Made by a program: the position numbers and the translations under genes | Origin: Methylobacterium currus | GTDB taxonomy: Bacteria; Pseudomonadota; Alphaproteobacteria; Rhizobiales; Beijerinckiaceae | Direction: 5' to 3' | Assembly: GCF_003058325.1 (NCBI RefSeq) | Contig: NZ_CP028845.1 | Span: 62,001 to 126,000, forward strand | DNA: 64,000 nucleotides | In this document: in pieces, positions 36,786 to 44,594 of the stretch | Numbering within the stretch: position 1 is the first letter of the stretch | How the letters are laid out: the number at the start of each line of letters is the position of its first letter | The notes under the pieces: generated by a model | Seen by the model: the letters and a program-made list of their open reading frames with translations, nothing else | Database searches by the model: none | Told to the model about the DNA's origin: nothing

Positions 36786-37367
36786 CTATCGGGCGAATTC
36801 GAGCCCGTTGCGCCAGACCTTGCCGTGCCCGTAGCCCTGACCCGGATACCAGACCCGCATCTGCGCCACGTCGGTGCCGAGCTGCTCGACCGCGACCCAG
36901 CTCCGGGCCGGCACGGTGTAGTCCTGCACGCGGCCGTCCGGCCCGATCACGTTGCTGGCCAGCGCCTGCGTCGCGATCGCCACGCGCGGTGTGTTGGACC
37001 AGGCCGTGGAGAGGCAGACGCCGCCGAGGGCGACGAGGCCGAGCACGGCCGGGTGCAGGAGCTGGCGCAGGAGCGCTGCCCTAAGGCGCCGGCCGAGCGC
37101 CTGCAGCCGACCGCCCGGCCGCCAGCGGCGGTGTGGCCTGACGAGGCTCGCCTGGAGCGAGCGGCGCAGGCTGATCCGGTCCGGGCCGACGAGAGCCGGG
37201 TCGTCGAGGTGGGTCAGACGCTCGCGCGGCGCCAGCCGCAGGAGCTCGGCCAACCGGGCGCGGCTCGCCTGCTGCACCCGCTGCGTGGCTGCTCGCTCGG
37301 CCTCCTGCGCTGCTTGCAGGCGCGCCTCGACCGTAGAGGGCTGGGTCCGAGAAGGCGGACGTGCCAT
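36786..37367 (-). CDS. Hypothetical membrane-anchored protein of the transfer region
   Basis: A 193-residue protein with a long basic, Arg/Gln/Ala-rich N-terminal half, likely coiled coil (ARLQAAQEAERAATQRVQQA), and one membrane segment (LHPAVLGLVALGGVCLSTAW). A short C-terminal domain (GRVQDYTVPARSWVAVEQLG and ending GYGHGKVWRNGLEFAR) would lie outside the cytoplasm. It is convergent with traG and 6 bases downstream of the ParA-like gene, so the pair is probably cotranscribed. The family was not recognised. Confidence 0.6.
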   Translation of the reverse strand: MARPPSRTQPSTVEARLQAAQEAERAATQRVQQASRARLAELLRLAPRERLTHLDDPALVGPDRISLRRSLQASLVRPHRRWRPGGRLQALGRRLRAALLRQLLHPAVLGLVALGGVCLSTAWSNTPRVAIATQALASNVIGPDGRVQDYTVPARSWVAVEQLGTDVAQMRVWYPGQGYGHGKVWRNGLEFAR

Positions 37368-37373
37368 GCGCCC

Positions 37374-38142
37374 TCAGCCCTCCAACCAGCGCGCGGCCGG
37401 ACCGGCGGCCTGCATGGCCTTGGACCGGAAGCCGGTGAGGTCCTCGATGATGCGTCCCGCCTCGGCAAAGCCGTAGCGCCCGGTCAGGCTGTCCTCGGCC
37501 GCGGTGAGATCCTCGCCGATGAAGCGCAAGCCGCCCTTCTGCAGGAGCTCGTTGGCGCGCTCATCCAGGCTGAGCTTCTCCAGTCGGGTCAGGGTGACAT
37601 CCTTGGCAAACGCCTTCAGAGCCTTCGGATCGACCGCACCCTCGATCTGGTTCTCGACCGCAAAGCGCGCCGCCGTGAAGGGGCGGGCGAGATCGAGCAG
37701 GACGGGAGCGTTGGCGAGCGCACCGGGTTCGCTGGTGAGCACGACGAGGAGGGCGAACTCGACGCCGCGGCGAGCGTAGCGCGCCTGCGCCTCGCCGATC
37801 AGCGGGAGGAGCGAGCCGGCCGTGTTGGCGCCGACATCGACGATGACCGGCCCTTGTGCGCCTGCGATGGCGTTGAGCGGCCCGTCGAACTCGGCACGCG
37901 CGGCCGCGCCACCCGTGCGGTTGATCTCACCGCGCTCGGCCCGCACGGGGAAGAAGCTGACGCGGTCCTCCAGCTCGATCAGGCGGCGGTTGGCCTCGAT
38001 CTCGATCAGGTGAGCGGAGGGCAGGCACTCGGCGAGTGCGCGCTGCGCGCGGCTGACCGGCCTGCGGCGGAGCATGTGATCCCGGTACCCATTGTGGAAG
38101 CGGTGCTCTCCTGCTGTCAGCGGGCGTTGAATACTCCCTGAT
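37374..38142 (-). pseudogene. ParA/MinD-like ATPase lacking its P-loop (5' truncated)
   Basis: The conserved part reads ALAECLPSAHLIEIEANRRL, VIVDVGANTAGSLLPLIGEA (Walker-B-like Asp) and LLVVLTSEPGALANAPVLLD, the layout of plasmid ParA-like ATPases in transfer loci. The Walker A motif that should precede it (GGxGKS) is absent. The frame instead runs upstream into unrelated codons ending at the IS21 boundary at 38143. The first in-frame ATG is at 38075. It is most likely a 5'-deleted gene; a remnant protein could still be translated. Confidence 0.6.
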
Positions 38143-38267
38143 TGTGGGCATCGAAAATTCCCTGGTCGGTGCCCTGGCCCGTAGGGTCGCGACGCCCCGC
38201 GCCCTCTCGGGCTTTTCCATCCTCAGCCACCATGCCTGCCGATACCGATCGGCTGGGAGCGACGAGG

Positions 38268-39533
38268 ATGGTTCTGCTGGGAGAACTCGTCATGATCTTG
38301 GACCTGCACCGACAGGGCCTGTCCGTCTCCGCCATCGCCCGCCGGACCGGCCGCGATCCGAAGACGATCCGCAAGTACATCGAGCGCGGCCTCGAGCCGC
38401 CGGCCTACGGCCCGCGTCAGCCCGGCCGCCCGAGCAAGCTCGCGCCCTATCTCGATTATCTGCGCGAGCGGATCACCGCCTTCCCCGACCTGAGTGCCGT
38501 GCGCCTGACCCGCGAGTTGCGCGAGCGCGGCTACACCGGTGCCTACACCGCGGTGAAGCGGTTCGCCGCCGCGATCCGGCCGCCCGAGGCCAAGCCCTAC
38601 GAGGTCCGCTTCGAGACCCCGGCCGGCCAGCAGGCGCAGGTCGACTTCGCCCGCTTCCTCGTCACCTTCACGGATGCGCCGGACACGACCTGCATCGTCT
38701 GGCTGTTCTCGCTGGTGCTCGGCCATTCCCGGCACATCGAGGCGCGCTTCGTCCTGCATCAGGACCTGCAAACGCTGCTGCGCTGTCACATGCAGGCCTT
38801 CACCGCGATCGGCGGCGTGCCGATCGAGATCCTCTACGATCGCATGAAGACGGCGGTCACCGGCGAGGATGCGGACGGCCACATCGTCTACAACCGATCC
38901 CTGCTGGCACTCGCCCAGCACTACGGATTCCTGCCGCGCGCCTGCCGCCCGTACCGGGCCAAGACCAAGGGGAAGGTCGAGCGACCGTTCTCCTACATCC
39001 GCCAGGACTTCTTCCTCGCACGTTCCTTCCGCGACCTCGACGACCTCAACCGCCAGCTTCGGAGCTGGCTCGATACCGTCGCCAACGTCCGCTTGCACGG
39101 CACCACGCAGCGGATCGTCTCGGAAGCCTTCGCCGCCGAGCGGCCCGAGTTGCAGCCCTTGCCGGCTCTGCCCTTCGACGCTCTGCTCACGCTGGAGCGG
39201 CGCGTCAGCCACGATGGCCTCGTCTCGATCGGTGGCAACTATTACAGCGTACCGGATCGGACCCGGCGCGTCGTCGAGGTGCATCAGTTGCCCGACACGA
39301 TCCGCATCCTCGATGGTGGCCGGCTCGTCGCGAGCCATCCGATCCTGGAGGGACGACGGCAGTACCGCATCGACCCCGACCATCGGCAAGGCACGGCCGC
39401 TCGGGCCATGCGCCACGGCCATCCCGACAGTCTGCCGATCGGCCGCCATGGCGATCACGTCGCCCGGCGCTCGCTGGCTGTCTACCAGGCAGTCGGCGAA
39501 CGGCTCGCCGGCGGGATCGGAGGCCAGCGATGA
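38268..39533 (+). CDS. istA: IS21-family transposase IstA
   Basis: A 421-residue transposase from ATG 38268 (38232 also in frame). Helix-turn-helix ILDLHRQGLSVSAIARRTGR and DPKTIRKYIERGLEPP lead to an rve-type DDE domain (QQAQVDFARFLVTF with the first Asp, IEILYDRMKTAVTG with the second, and KGKVERPFSYIRQDFFLARS with the Glu) and a C-terminal SH3-like Mu part (VSIGGNYYSVPDRTR). Its stop overlaps the istB ATG. Confidence 0.95.
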   Translation: MVLLGELVMILDLHRQGLSVSAIARRTGRDPKTIRKYIERGLEPPAYGPRQPGRPSKLAPYLDYLRERITAFPDLSAVRLTRELRERGYTGAYTAVKRFAAAIRPPEAKPYEVRFETPAGQQAQVDFARFLVTFTDAPDTTCIVWLFSLVLGHSRHIEARFVLHQDLQTLLRCHMQAFTAIGGVPIEILYDRMKTAVTGEDADGHIVYNRSLLALAQHYGFLPRACRPYRAKTKGKVERPFSYIRQDFFLARSFRDLDDLNRQLRSWLDTVANVRLHGTTQRIVSEAFAAERPELQPLPALPFDALLTLERRVSHDGLVSIGGNYYSVPDRTRRVVEVHQLPDTIRILDGGRLVASHPILEGRRQYRIDPDHRQGTAARAMRHGHPDSLPIGRHGDHVARRSLAVYQAVGERLAGGIGGQR

Positions 39534-40396
39534 GCCGCACCGCATCCTGTGCCATCACGACCCTCGACAGCATCAAGCGCAGCTTGGTCGGCCTGCGCAT
39601 GCCGCGCGCCCTGGAGGTGCTCGACGCGACGGTCCGGCGCATCGAGCAGGGCGAGATCGACGGCTTGGCCGCCCTCGACGTGATCCTGACCGAGGAACTG
39701 ACGCTGCGCGAGAACCGCCGCGTGAAGACCGCCCTGCTGGTCGCGCGCCTGACCACGATCAAGACGCTGTCCGGGTTCGACTTTGCCTTCCAGCCCTCGC
39801 TCGACCGCGAGCGCGTCCTGGCGCTGGCGGAACTGACCTTCATCGACCGGGCCGAGGTCGTCCATCTGCTCGGACCACCCGGCACCGGCAAGAGCCATCT
39901 GGCGATCGCGCTCGCCGTCGAGGCGGTCAAGGCCGGGCGCAGCGTCGTGTTCTCGACGCTGGCCGACCTCGTGACCTCGCTGGCCAAGGCCGAGCGCGAC
40001 GGCTCCCTGCGCGAGCGCATCCGCTATCTCTGCCGGGCCTCGCTGCTGGTCGTGGACGAGATCGGCTACCTCCCCGTCGTCCCCGGTGGCGGCAACCTGT
40101 TCTTCCAACTCGTCAACGCGCGCTACGAGCGCGGGGCGATGATCCTGACTTCGAACCGCGGCTTCGCCGAGTGGGGCGAGGTGTTCGGTGATCCGGTCGT
40201 GGCGACAGCCCTGCTCGACCGACTCCTCCACCATGCCGTGGTGATCCAGATCGAGGGGGCGAGCTACCGCCTGCGCCAGCACGCCGACCTCGTCCCCGAG
40301 CACGTCCGCTCCAAGGCCCTGATCGTTCCGCCGCCCGCACCCAGGCGTCGCGGTCGTCCACCCGGAAAGGCTGCCTCCGATCACACGGCCGGCTGA
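39530..40396 (+). CDS. istB: IS21-family helper ATPase IstB
   Basis: A 288-residue DnaC-like AAA+ protein. LLGPPGTGKSHLAIALAVEA is Walker A, SLLVVDEIGYLPV Walker B, MILTSNRGFAEWGEVFGD sensor 1, and LLDRLLHHAVVIQIEGASYR the conserved end. It assembles on DNA to license IstA for target capture. A basic, Pro-rich tail (PPPAPRRRGRPPGKAA) follows. Confidence 0.95.
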   Translation: MSRTASCAITTLDSIKRSLVGLRMPRALEVLDATVRRIEQGEIDGLAALDVILTEELTLRENRRVKTALLVARLTTIKTLSGFDFAFQPSLDRERVLALAELTFIDRAEVVHLLGPPGTGKSHLAIALAVEAVKAGRSVVFSTLADLVTSLAKAERDGSLRERIRYLCRASLLVVDEIGYLPVVPGGGNLFFQLVNARYERGAMILTSNRGFAEWGEVFGDPVVATALLDRLLHHAVVIQIEGASYRLRQHADLVPEHVRSKALIVPPPAPRRRGRPPGKAASDHTAG

Positions 40397-40445
40397 TCAC
40401 CGATCCGCACCGAACCCGCCGGCCAGGGAATTTTGAAAGCCCACA

Positions 40446-42062
40446 ATTGCGGAGACTTCGGTGCCCGTTGACACCTGCGCGCCCCAATTGGCCGAGGAGC
40501 AGAAGCTGGCCCTGCGCCACGTGAGCGGTGCAGCAGCGGTCAGCGTGCTGGAGGCGGGCGCCGGCACGGGCAAGACCACCACGGCGAAGGCACTGACCGA
40601 GATCGCACGACGCTGTGAACTTCAGGTGATCGGCCTTGCTCCGAGTTGGGTCGCGGCAGACGAACTGCGCAGCTCGACCGGCATCCCGGCGCAGGCCATT
40701 GCCAAATGGCGCCACGACCACGCGCAGGGGGCGGGCACGAGCCTCGGTCCCGACAGCCTGGTGCTGGTGGACGAGGCCGGGATGGTGGGTACGAAGGACC
40801 TTGCCGCCATCCTATCGGCGGCGGAGGCCGGCGGAGCCCGCGTGGTGTTGGTGGGTGATCGGCGCCAGCTCGCCTCGGTGGCGGGCGCGAGTGCTCTGCG
40901 GGCGGTGACCGACGTGCTAGGCCGCCACGCCACGCTCTCGCAGGTGCGGCGCCAGGTGGTGCCCTGGCAGCGGGCGGCCTCGGTGCTGATGGCGCGCGGC
41001 GAGGTGGAGGCAGGCTTGCGCGCCTATGCGAGCCGCGGCTGCATCGAGCTCGTCCCCGGCAGCGCGGCCGTACAGGAGCGGGCGCTGGCGCTCTGGTCCG
41101 AGACGCGGGCGCGGCACGGCTCGGATGCGGTGCTGATGGTGACGCGGCGCAACCGCGACGCGGCCGCGCTGAACCGCGGTGCACGCGCGCTGCTGCGCAC
41201 GGAAGGCGTGCTGACCGGCCCTGACGTCGAGGTCACGGCTCGCGACCGCGAGAACAAGGCGCAGGCGCTGAGCTTGGCGGTCGGCGAGCGCGTCCGCTTC
41301 GGCGAGAGCTTGAGCCAGCCCGGCATCCGCAATGGAACGCGCGCGGTCGTGGAGGCGATCGGGCCGGACGAGGCCGGGGAGCTGCGCCTGCGGGTTCGGC
41401 TGGAGGACGGCCGGCAGGTCGAGGACGACTATGCCGGCTTCGTGCCGCTGCAGAGGGGCCGGAGCAAGGCGCGGCTCCTGCCGCGGATCAGCCCGGGCTA
41501 TGCTGGGACCGTCTACGCAGCGCAGGGCCGCACCTGCGAGGCGACGATCTACTGCGGGTTCACGGCGGGCGATGCGCGCGAGCTCTATGTGGGGCTGACA
41601 CGCCACCGGCATGAGGCACGTCTGGTGATTGAGCGGGAGCGGCTGGAAGCAGCGGTGCGGGTGCGACAGGCCGATCCGCACTTCGCCCCGAGCACGGCGG
41701 AACTGCACGAGCGCCTGTTCGTGGAGGCACGCCGCTACAGCGAGAAGGTGAACGTGGTCGATCATGTCGAGGACAGAGCCGCATTCGTGAGCAGCGGCGC
41801 GATCGCGCCAGCCCGTTCCGAGCTGCGCCTCGATCTGCAGGCCAGCTTCGGAGCCGCACGTGCCCTGCGCCAAGTCTTGTGGGAGATCGGCACAATCCCT
41901 CAGCTCGCACTGCGGCAGTTGGCTAGGAACGTTCGGCAGGCCGAACGCCAGATCGCGCTGCGTGTGCTGCGGCTGATCGAGGACGTTCGCAGCAGCCTTC
42001 CCCAAGCTGTTCAGCGCGAGCGATCAGAGCGCTCGCGCTCAAGAGCGGATTACGATCGCTGA
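40446..42062 (+). pseudogene. traA: TraA/MobF helicase part; relaxase domain lost
   Basis: The frame runs from the IS21 border and contains a RecD-type helicase: EEQKLALRHVSGAAAVSVLE, Walker A GAGTGKTTTAKAL, Walker B SLVLVDEAGMVGTKDL, LVGDRRQLASVAGASALRAV and the C-terminal GYAGTVYAAQGRTCEATIYC with YVGLTRHRHEARLVI. It ends with a basic tail. In MobF relaxases (TraA/TrwC) an N-terminal relaxase domain with tyrosines and a His triad precedes this; that part is missing here. A GTG at 40461 could start a shortened helicase protein. Transfer from this site should be impaired. Confidence 0.8.
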
Positions 42063-42227
42063 AGATCCACTCAGGATAGATGTTGGGGCTCGTTCCTGAT
42101 CCAGCCCGAGATCTCACTTCGGTGTCGATCACAGCACAGGCCCACTTGGCCGAAGAGTTGGCCGCTGGACCAACCCGCCGCGGTCGACACAAGAAGGCCG
42201 ACATAGCCAGCTAAAGCGGCTCTTCCT

Positions 42228-42818
42228 TCATAAGGGCACGTCCAAAGGGCGACGGTCGTCTTGTGAAACAACTTTTCCTGGGCTGAGCAAGCGATAGACG
42301 CTGGCTCGGCCAATCCCCAGCTGTCGTGCGATTGCCGAAGGACCCATCCCCTCCCCTGCAAGACGGCGCACCTCGTCGGCAGCGATCCGAGTCCTGCCAC
42401 CCTTGTAGACGCCGGCGGCCTTGGCTTTGGCGATTCCCTCCATCTGGCGCTCTCGCCGCAGGTTGGTCTCGAACTCGGCGAACACACCGAGCATATCGAG
42501 GAACGCTTTGCCGGCGGCGGTGCTGGTGTCGATCGGCTGCTCGGTGGCGACGAGCGAGGCTCCCTTGGCCTTGAGCTCGCGAACGATGTCTTGGAGGTCG
42601 CCGAGGGAGCGGGCGAGGCGATCGATGCGGGTGACCACGAGGGTATCGCCCTTGCCGATGAAGTCGAGGACGGTGCGTAGCTCGGCGCGACCGGCGACGG
42701 TAGATCCGGTGATCTTCTCGGATCGGATGACGCCGCATCCTGCAGCGGAGAGGGCGGCGAGCTGAAGGGAGAGGTCCTGATCCGTGGTGCTGACGCGTGC
42801 GTAGCCGATTTTGCCCAT
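42228..42818 (-). CDS. Serine recombinase (resolvase/invertase type)
   Basis: A 196-residue recombinase: KIGYARVSTTDQDLSLQLAA with the catalytic Ser, VVTRIDRLARSLGDLQDIV, FLDMLGVFAEFETNLRRERQ and the Pin-type KAKAAGVYKGGRTRI preceding the C-terminal helix-turn-helix MGPSAIARQLGIGRASVYRL. No Tn3 transposase is adjacent, so it could act as a DNA invertase or plasmid multimer resolvase. It sits between the decayed transfer genes and the par module. Confidence 0.9.
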   Translation of the reverse strand: MGKIGYARVSTTDQDLSLQLAALSAAGCGVIRSEKITGSTVAGRAELRTVLDFIGKGDTLVVTRIDRLARSLGDLQDIVRELKAKGASLVATEQPIDTSTAAGKAFLDMLGVFAEFETNLRRERQMEGIAKAKAAGVYKGGRTRIAADEVRRLAGEGMGPSAIARQLGIGRASVYRLLSPGKVVSQDDRRPLDVPL

Positions 42819-43084
42819 CGTTTCGTCTCACCAGGATCTAGAGCTTCACTCATAGCTGTCTCACGTCCTGATTTACAACTCTGTTGAGACGGCCACGGCT
42901 GTCTCACACGTGAGTCTCGTTAGGGTGTACCAAAGGGACAGACGGCCTCCTTCCGCCGGCGGCGGCTCGCCCTGGCGATGGGGCCGGATGCAGGGTGAGG
43001 CGTGGTCGAGCTGGGACCGCCCTCCCCTCCCCCGCAGGCGCTTGGCGTCGTTGACCGCGGCTTAACTCAGCGCGCAAGGCTTGC

Positions 43085-43102
43085 TTGACCTCTAGAGGTC
43101 AA
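43085..43102. repeat. 18-bp perfect palindrome upstream of the par module
   Basis: TTGACCTCTAGAGGTCAA is perfectly self-complementary. Its core CCTCTAGAGG recurs at 43184-43193 and 43324-43333. It overlaps the first 8-bp iteron array. Confidence 0.9.
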
Positions 43103-43123
43103 TATATCTAGAGATATAGAGGA
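43092..43123 (+). repeat. Iteron array A (8-bp period)
   Basis: Four consecutive octamers: CTAGAGGT, CAATATAT, CTAGAGAT, ATAGAGGA. Three of the four fit the loose consensus NWWGAGGN/CTAGAGGN shared with the other arrays; the period is exactly 8. Confidence 0.75.
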
Positions 43124-43186
43124 CAACGGTGCGCCAGCCGGCGCCGTTGCGTGAGGCAGCCAATGGCCTGCTGTTGCTCGTTACCT

Positions 43187-43218
43187 CTAGAGGACAATAC
43201 CTCTACCTCTCTTGAGGA
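43187..43218 (+). repeat. Iteron array B (8-bp period), overlapping a ribosome site
   Basis: Octamers CTAGAGGA, CAATACCT, CTACCTCT, CTTGAGGA in exact register. The final GAGGA (43214-43218) lies 8 bases before the ATG of the 31-residue frame at 43227 and can serve as its Shine-Dalgarno sequence. Confidence 0.75.
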
Positions 43219-43226
43219 CAACTAAA

Positions 43227-43322
43227 ATGACTATCGTTTTCGTCGCCGCCGCGTGGTGCGCGATCGTGCTCGTCAACGCGACTCTAGTGTTCGTCACCAT
43301 CGCGCTCACCGTCAGCGCCTAG
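43227..43322 (+). CDS. 31-residue hydrophobic peptide
   Basis: A short frame from ATG 43227 encoding one membrane helix: MTIVFVAAAWCAIVLVNATL followed by VFVTIALTVSA, almost entirely hydrophobic with a single Cys. A good ribosome site (GAGGA, 8 bases upstream) is part of iteron array B, and array C begins 5 bases after its stop. Such peptides can be type I-like toxins, leader peptides or membrane tethers. No family can be assigned at this length. Its placement between operator arrays and parA suggests it belongs to the par transcription unit. Confidence 0.5.
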   Translation: MTIVFVAAAWCAIVLVNATLVFVTIALTVSA

Positions 43323-43326
43323 ACCT

Positions 43327-43382
43327 CTAGAGGTATTGATTTGTTGAGGCATTGAGGCGCAGAACCCCAGAGGGGTTGAGGA
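43327..43382 (+). repeat. Iteron array C (8-bp period), overlapping the parA ribosome site
   Basis: Seven octamers in register: CTAGAGGT, ATTGATTT, GTTGAGGC, ATTGAGGC, GCAGAACC, CCAGAGGG, GTTGAGGA. The last unit plus the next bases gives GAGGAGGA, the ribosome site of parA (GTG 43391). A protein bound here would block parA expression. Confidence 0.85.
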
Positions 43383-43390
43383 GGACACCC

Positions 43391-44023
43391 GTGCAGATCA
43401 TTTCCGTCATGTCTCAGAAGGGAGGGGCGGGCAAATCCACCCTCACCCGCCAGCTTTCGACCGCCGCCGCCGAGGACGGCCCCGCCTTCATCATTGATCG
43501 CGATGTGCAGGCGACCGCCTCGAAATGGTGGGACCGCCGCCAAACCCTGACTCCGGCGCCCGAGCGGCCCGAGCTGTTCGAGCTCGCGACGGGTTCGCTC
43601 GCCGCCGAGATCGCCGAGGCTCGCGCGGCGGACGGCGTGCTGTTCGTCGACACCGCGCCCGCTGTCACCGAACGGGAGGCGGAGGCCGCCCGCGTCGCCG
43701 ACCTGGTGATCGTCCCCGTGCGCCCGAGCGGCGACGACCTCGAGGCGGTGGGTGACACGCTCGCCATGCTGCGCCGCCTTGAGCGACGGGCCGTCATCGT
43801 CGTCAACTGCGCCAAGACGGTCGGCCGCGCCACCGAGGCGCGTGCGGCCCTGTCTGTCTACCCGGTGCCGGTCTGCCCGACGCACCTGGCCGACCGGACC
43901 GTATATCAGGACGCCCACACCGAGGGGCGGTCCGTTCTCGAGATGCGTGGCGCTGCCGCGCGCCAAGCGGCCGACGAGCTGCGCGCCGTGTGGCACTGGA
44001 TCAGAGGCCAAATCAATGAGTGA
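43391..44023 (+). CDS. parA: Short ParA-type partition ATPase
   Basis: A 210-residue ATPase from GTG 43391 behind GAGGAGGA. It starts VQIISVMSQKGGAGKSTLTR (deviant Walker A with the signature Lys), then IIDRDVQATASKWWDRRQ (Walker A'), ADGVLFVDTAPAVTE (Walker B) and VIVPVRPSGDDLEAVGDTLA. It lacks the N-terminal helix-turn-helix of RepA, so it is the small ParA class that pairs with a ribbon-helix-helix centromere-binding protein. Its last codons overlap the next gene by 8 bases. Together with the iterons it forms a second, repABC-independent partition cassette. Confidence 0.9.
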   Translation: MQIISVMSQKGGAGKSTLTRQLSTAAAEDGPAFIIDRDVQATASKWWDRRQTLTPAPERPELFELATGSLAAEIAEARAADGVLFVDTAPAVTEREAEAARVADLVIVPVRPSGDDLEAVGDTLAMLRRLERRAVIVVNCAKTVGRATEARAALSVYPVPVCPTHLADRTVYQDAHTEGRSVLEMRGAAARQAADELRAVWHWIRGQINE

Positions 44024-44339
44024 GACACCTCCTCCCGCGCGTCCGAAGCGCACCATGGCGGCGCTGCTCAAGCCGCTCGATCCGCCGCCGCCCGCGCCCG
44101 CACCGGCGCCCGCCGTGCCCAGCGCGACGGCGCCAGCGCTCGACGCCGACACCGCGAAGCTGCGCCAAATCAACCTGTTCGTGACGGCCGAGGATCACGA
44201 ACGGCTGCGCCGCTACAGCTTTGACGCCAAGCTCAGCTTGCAGAAGATCATTCACGAAGCCGTATCCGAGTATCTGCAACGGAAGGGGCATGCGGCCTTG
44301 CAGCCGGCGACGGCGCAGAGGCCGAGCGGGCGCAGGTGA
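44016..44339 (+). CDS. Ribbon-helix-helix centromere-binding protein (ParB/ParG/omega-like)
   Basis: A 107-residue protein overlapping the parA stop. The N-terminus is Pro/Ala-rich and probably flexible (RTMAALLKPLDPPPPAPAPA), containing a short basic part that could stimulate ParA. Residues about 50-95 look like a ribbon-helix-helix: AKLRQINLFVTAEDHERLRR, then YSFDAKLSLQKIIHEAVSEY. Such proteins bind contiguous short repeats, as with omega of pSM19035 on heptads. The 8-bp arrays on both sides of this operon are the obvious target, for both segregation and autoregulation. Confidence 0.8.
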   Translation: MSETPPPARPKRTMAALLKPLDPPPPAPAPAPAVPSATAPALDADTAKLRQINLFVTAEDHERLRRYSFDAKLSLQKIIHEAVSEYLQRKGHAALQPATAQRPSGRR

Positions 44340-44367
44340 CGGCGGGCGGCCCCTCTCTTATTGAACT

Positions 44368-44417
44368 CAAGAGGCCTAGAGGCCCAGAGGTGTTGAGGAA
44401 TAGAGGCCTAGGCCTCA
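44368..44417 (+). repeat. Iteron array D (8-bp period) downstream of the par genes
   Basis: Octamers AAGAGGCC, TAGAGGCC, CAGAGGTG, TTGAGGAA, TAGAGGCC, then TAGGCCTCAA whose complement again reads TTGAGGCC. All are in exact 8-base register. Confidence 0.9.
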
Positions 44418-44465
44418 ATCGGTTTCGGGCGCGGGATCCTTCGTGCCCACGCCCGACCCGTTGCT

Positions 44466-44513
44466 CTTGAGGTCGAGAGGCATTGAGGTCTTGAGGCGCA
44501 AACCTTAAGAGGC
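44466..44513 (+). repeat. Iteron array E (8-bp period) downstream of the par genes
   Basis: Octamers CTTGAGGT, CGAGAGGC, ATTGAGGT, CTTGAGGC, GCAAACCT, TAAGAGGC. Five of six carry the GAGG core at the same place; the period is 8. Confidence 0.9.
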
Positions 44514-44594
44514 CAATACGCGAATCCCTCACCGCGCGCCGGATCCTCCCCAGGGTCCGGCGCTCGCGATTCCAGGACTGGCGATCGTTTCAAG

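Larger units (their letters stand above)
38143..40445 (+). mobile_element. IS21-family insertion sequence
   Basis: About 2.3 kb with inverted ends: TGTGGGCATCGAAAATTCCC at 38143, matched on the other strand by TGTGGGCTTTCAAAATTCCC ending at 40445. It carries istA and istB with overlapping stop/start. No clear target duplication is visible, and both neighbouring genes have lost their 5' ends at its borders. Confidence 0.9.
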
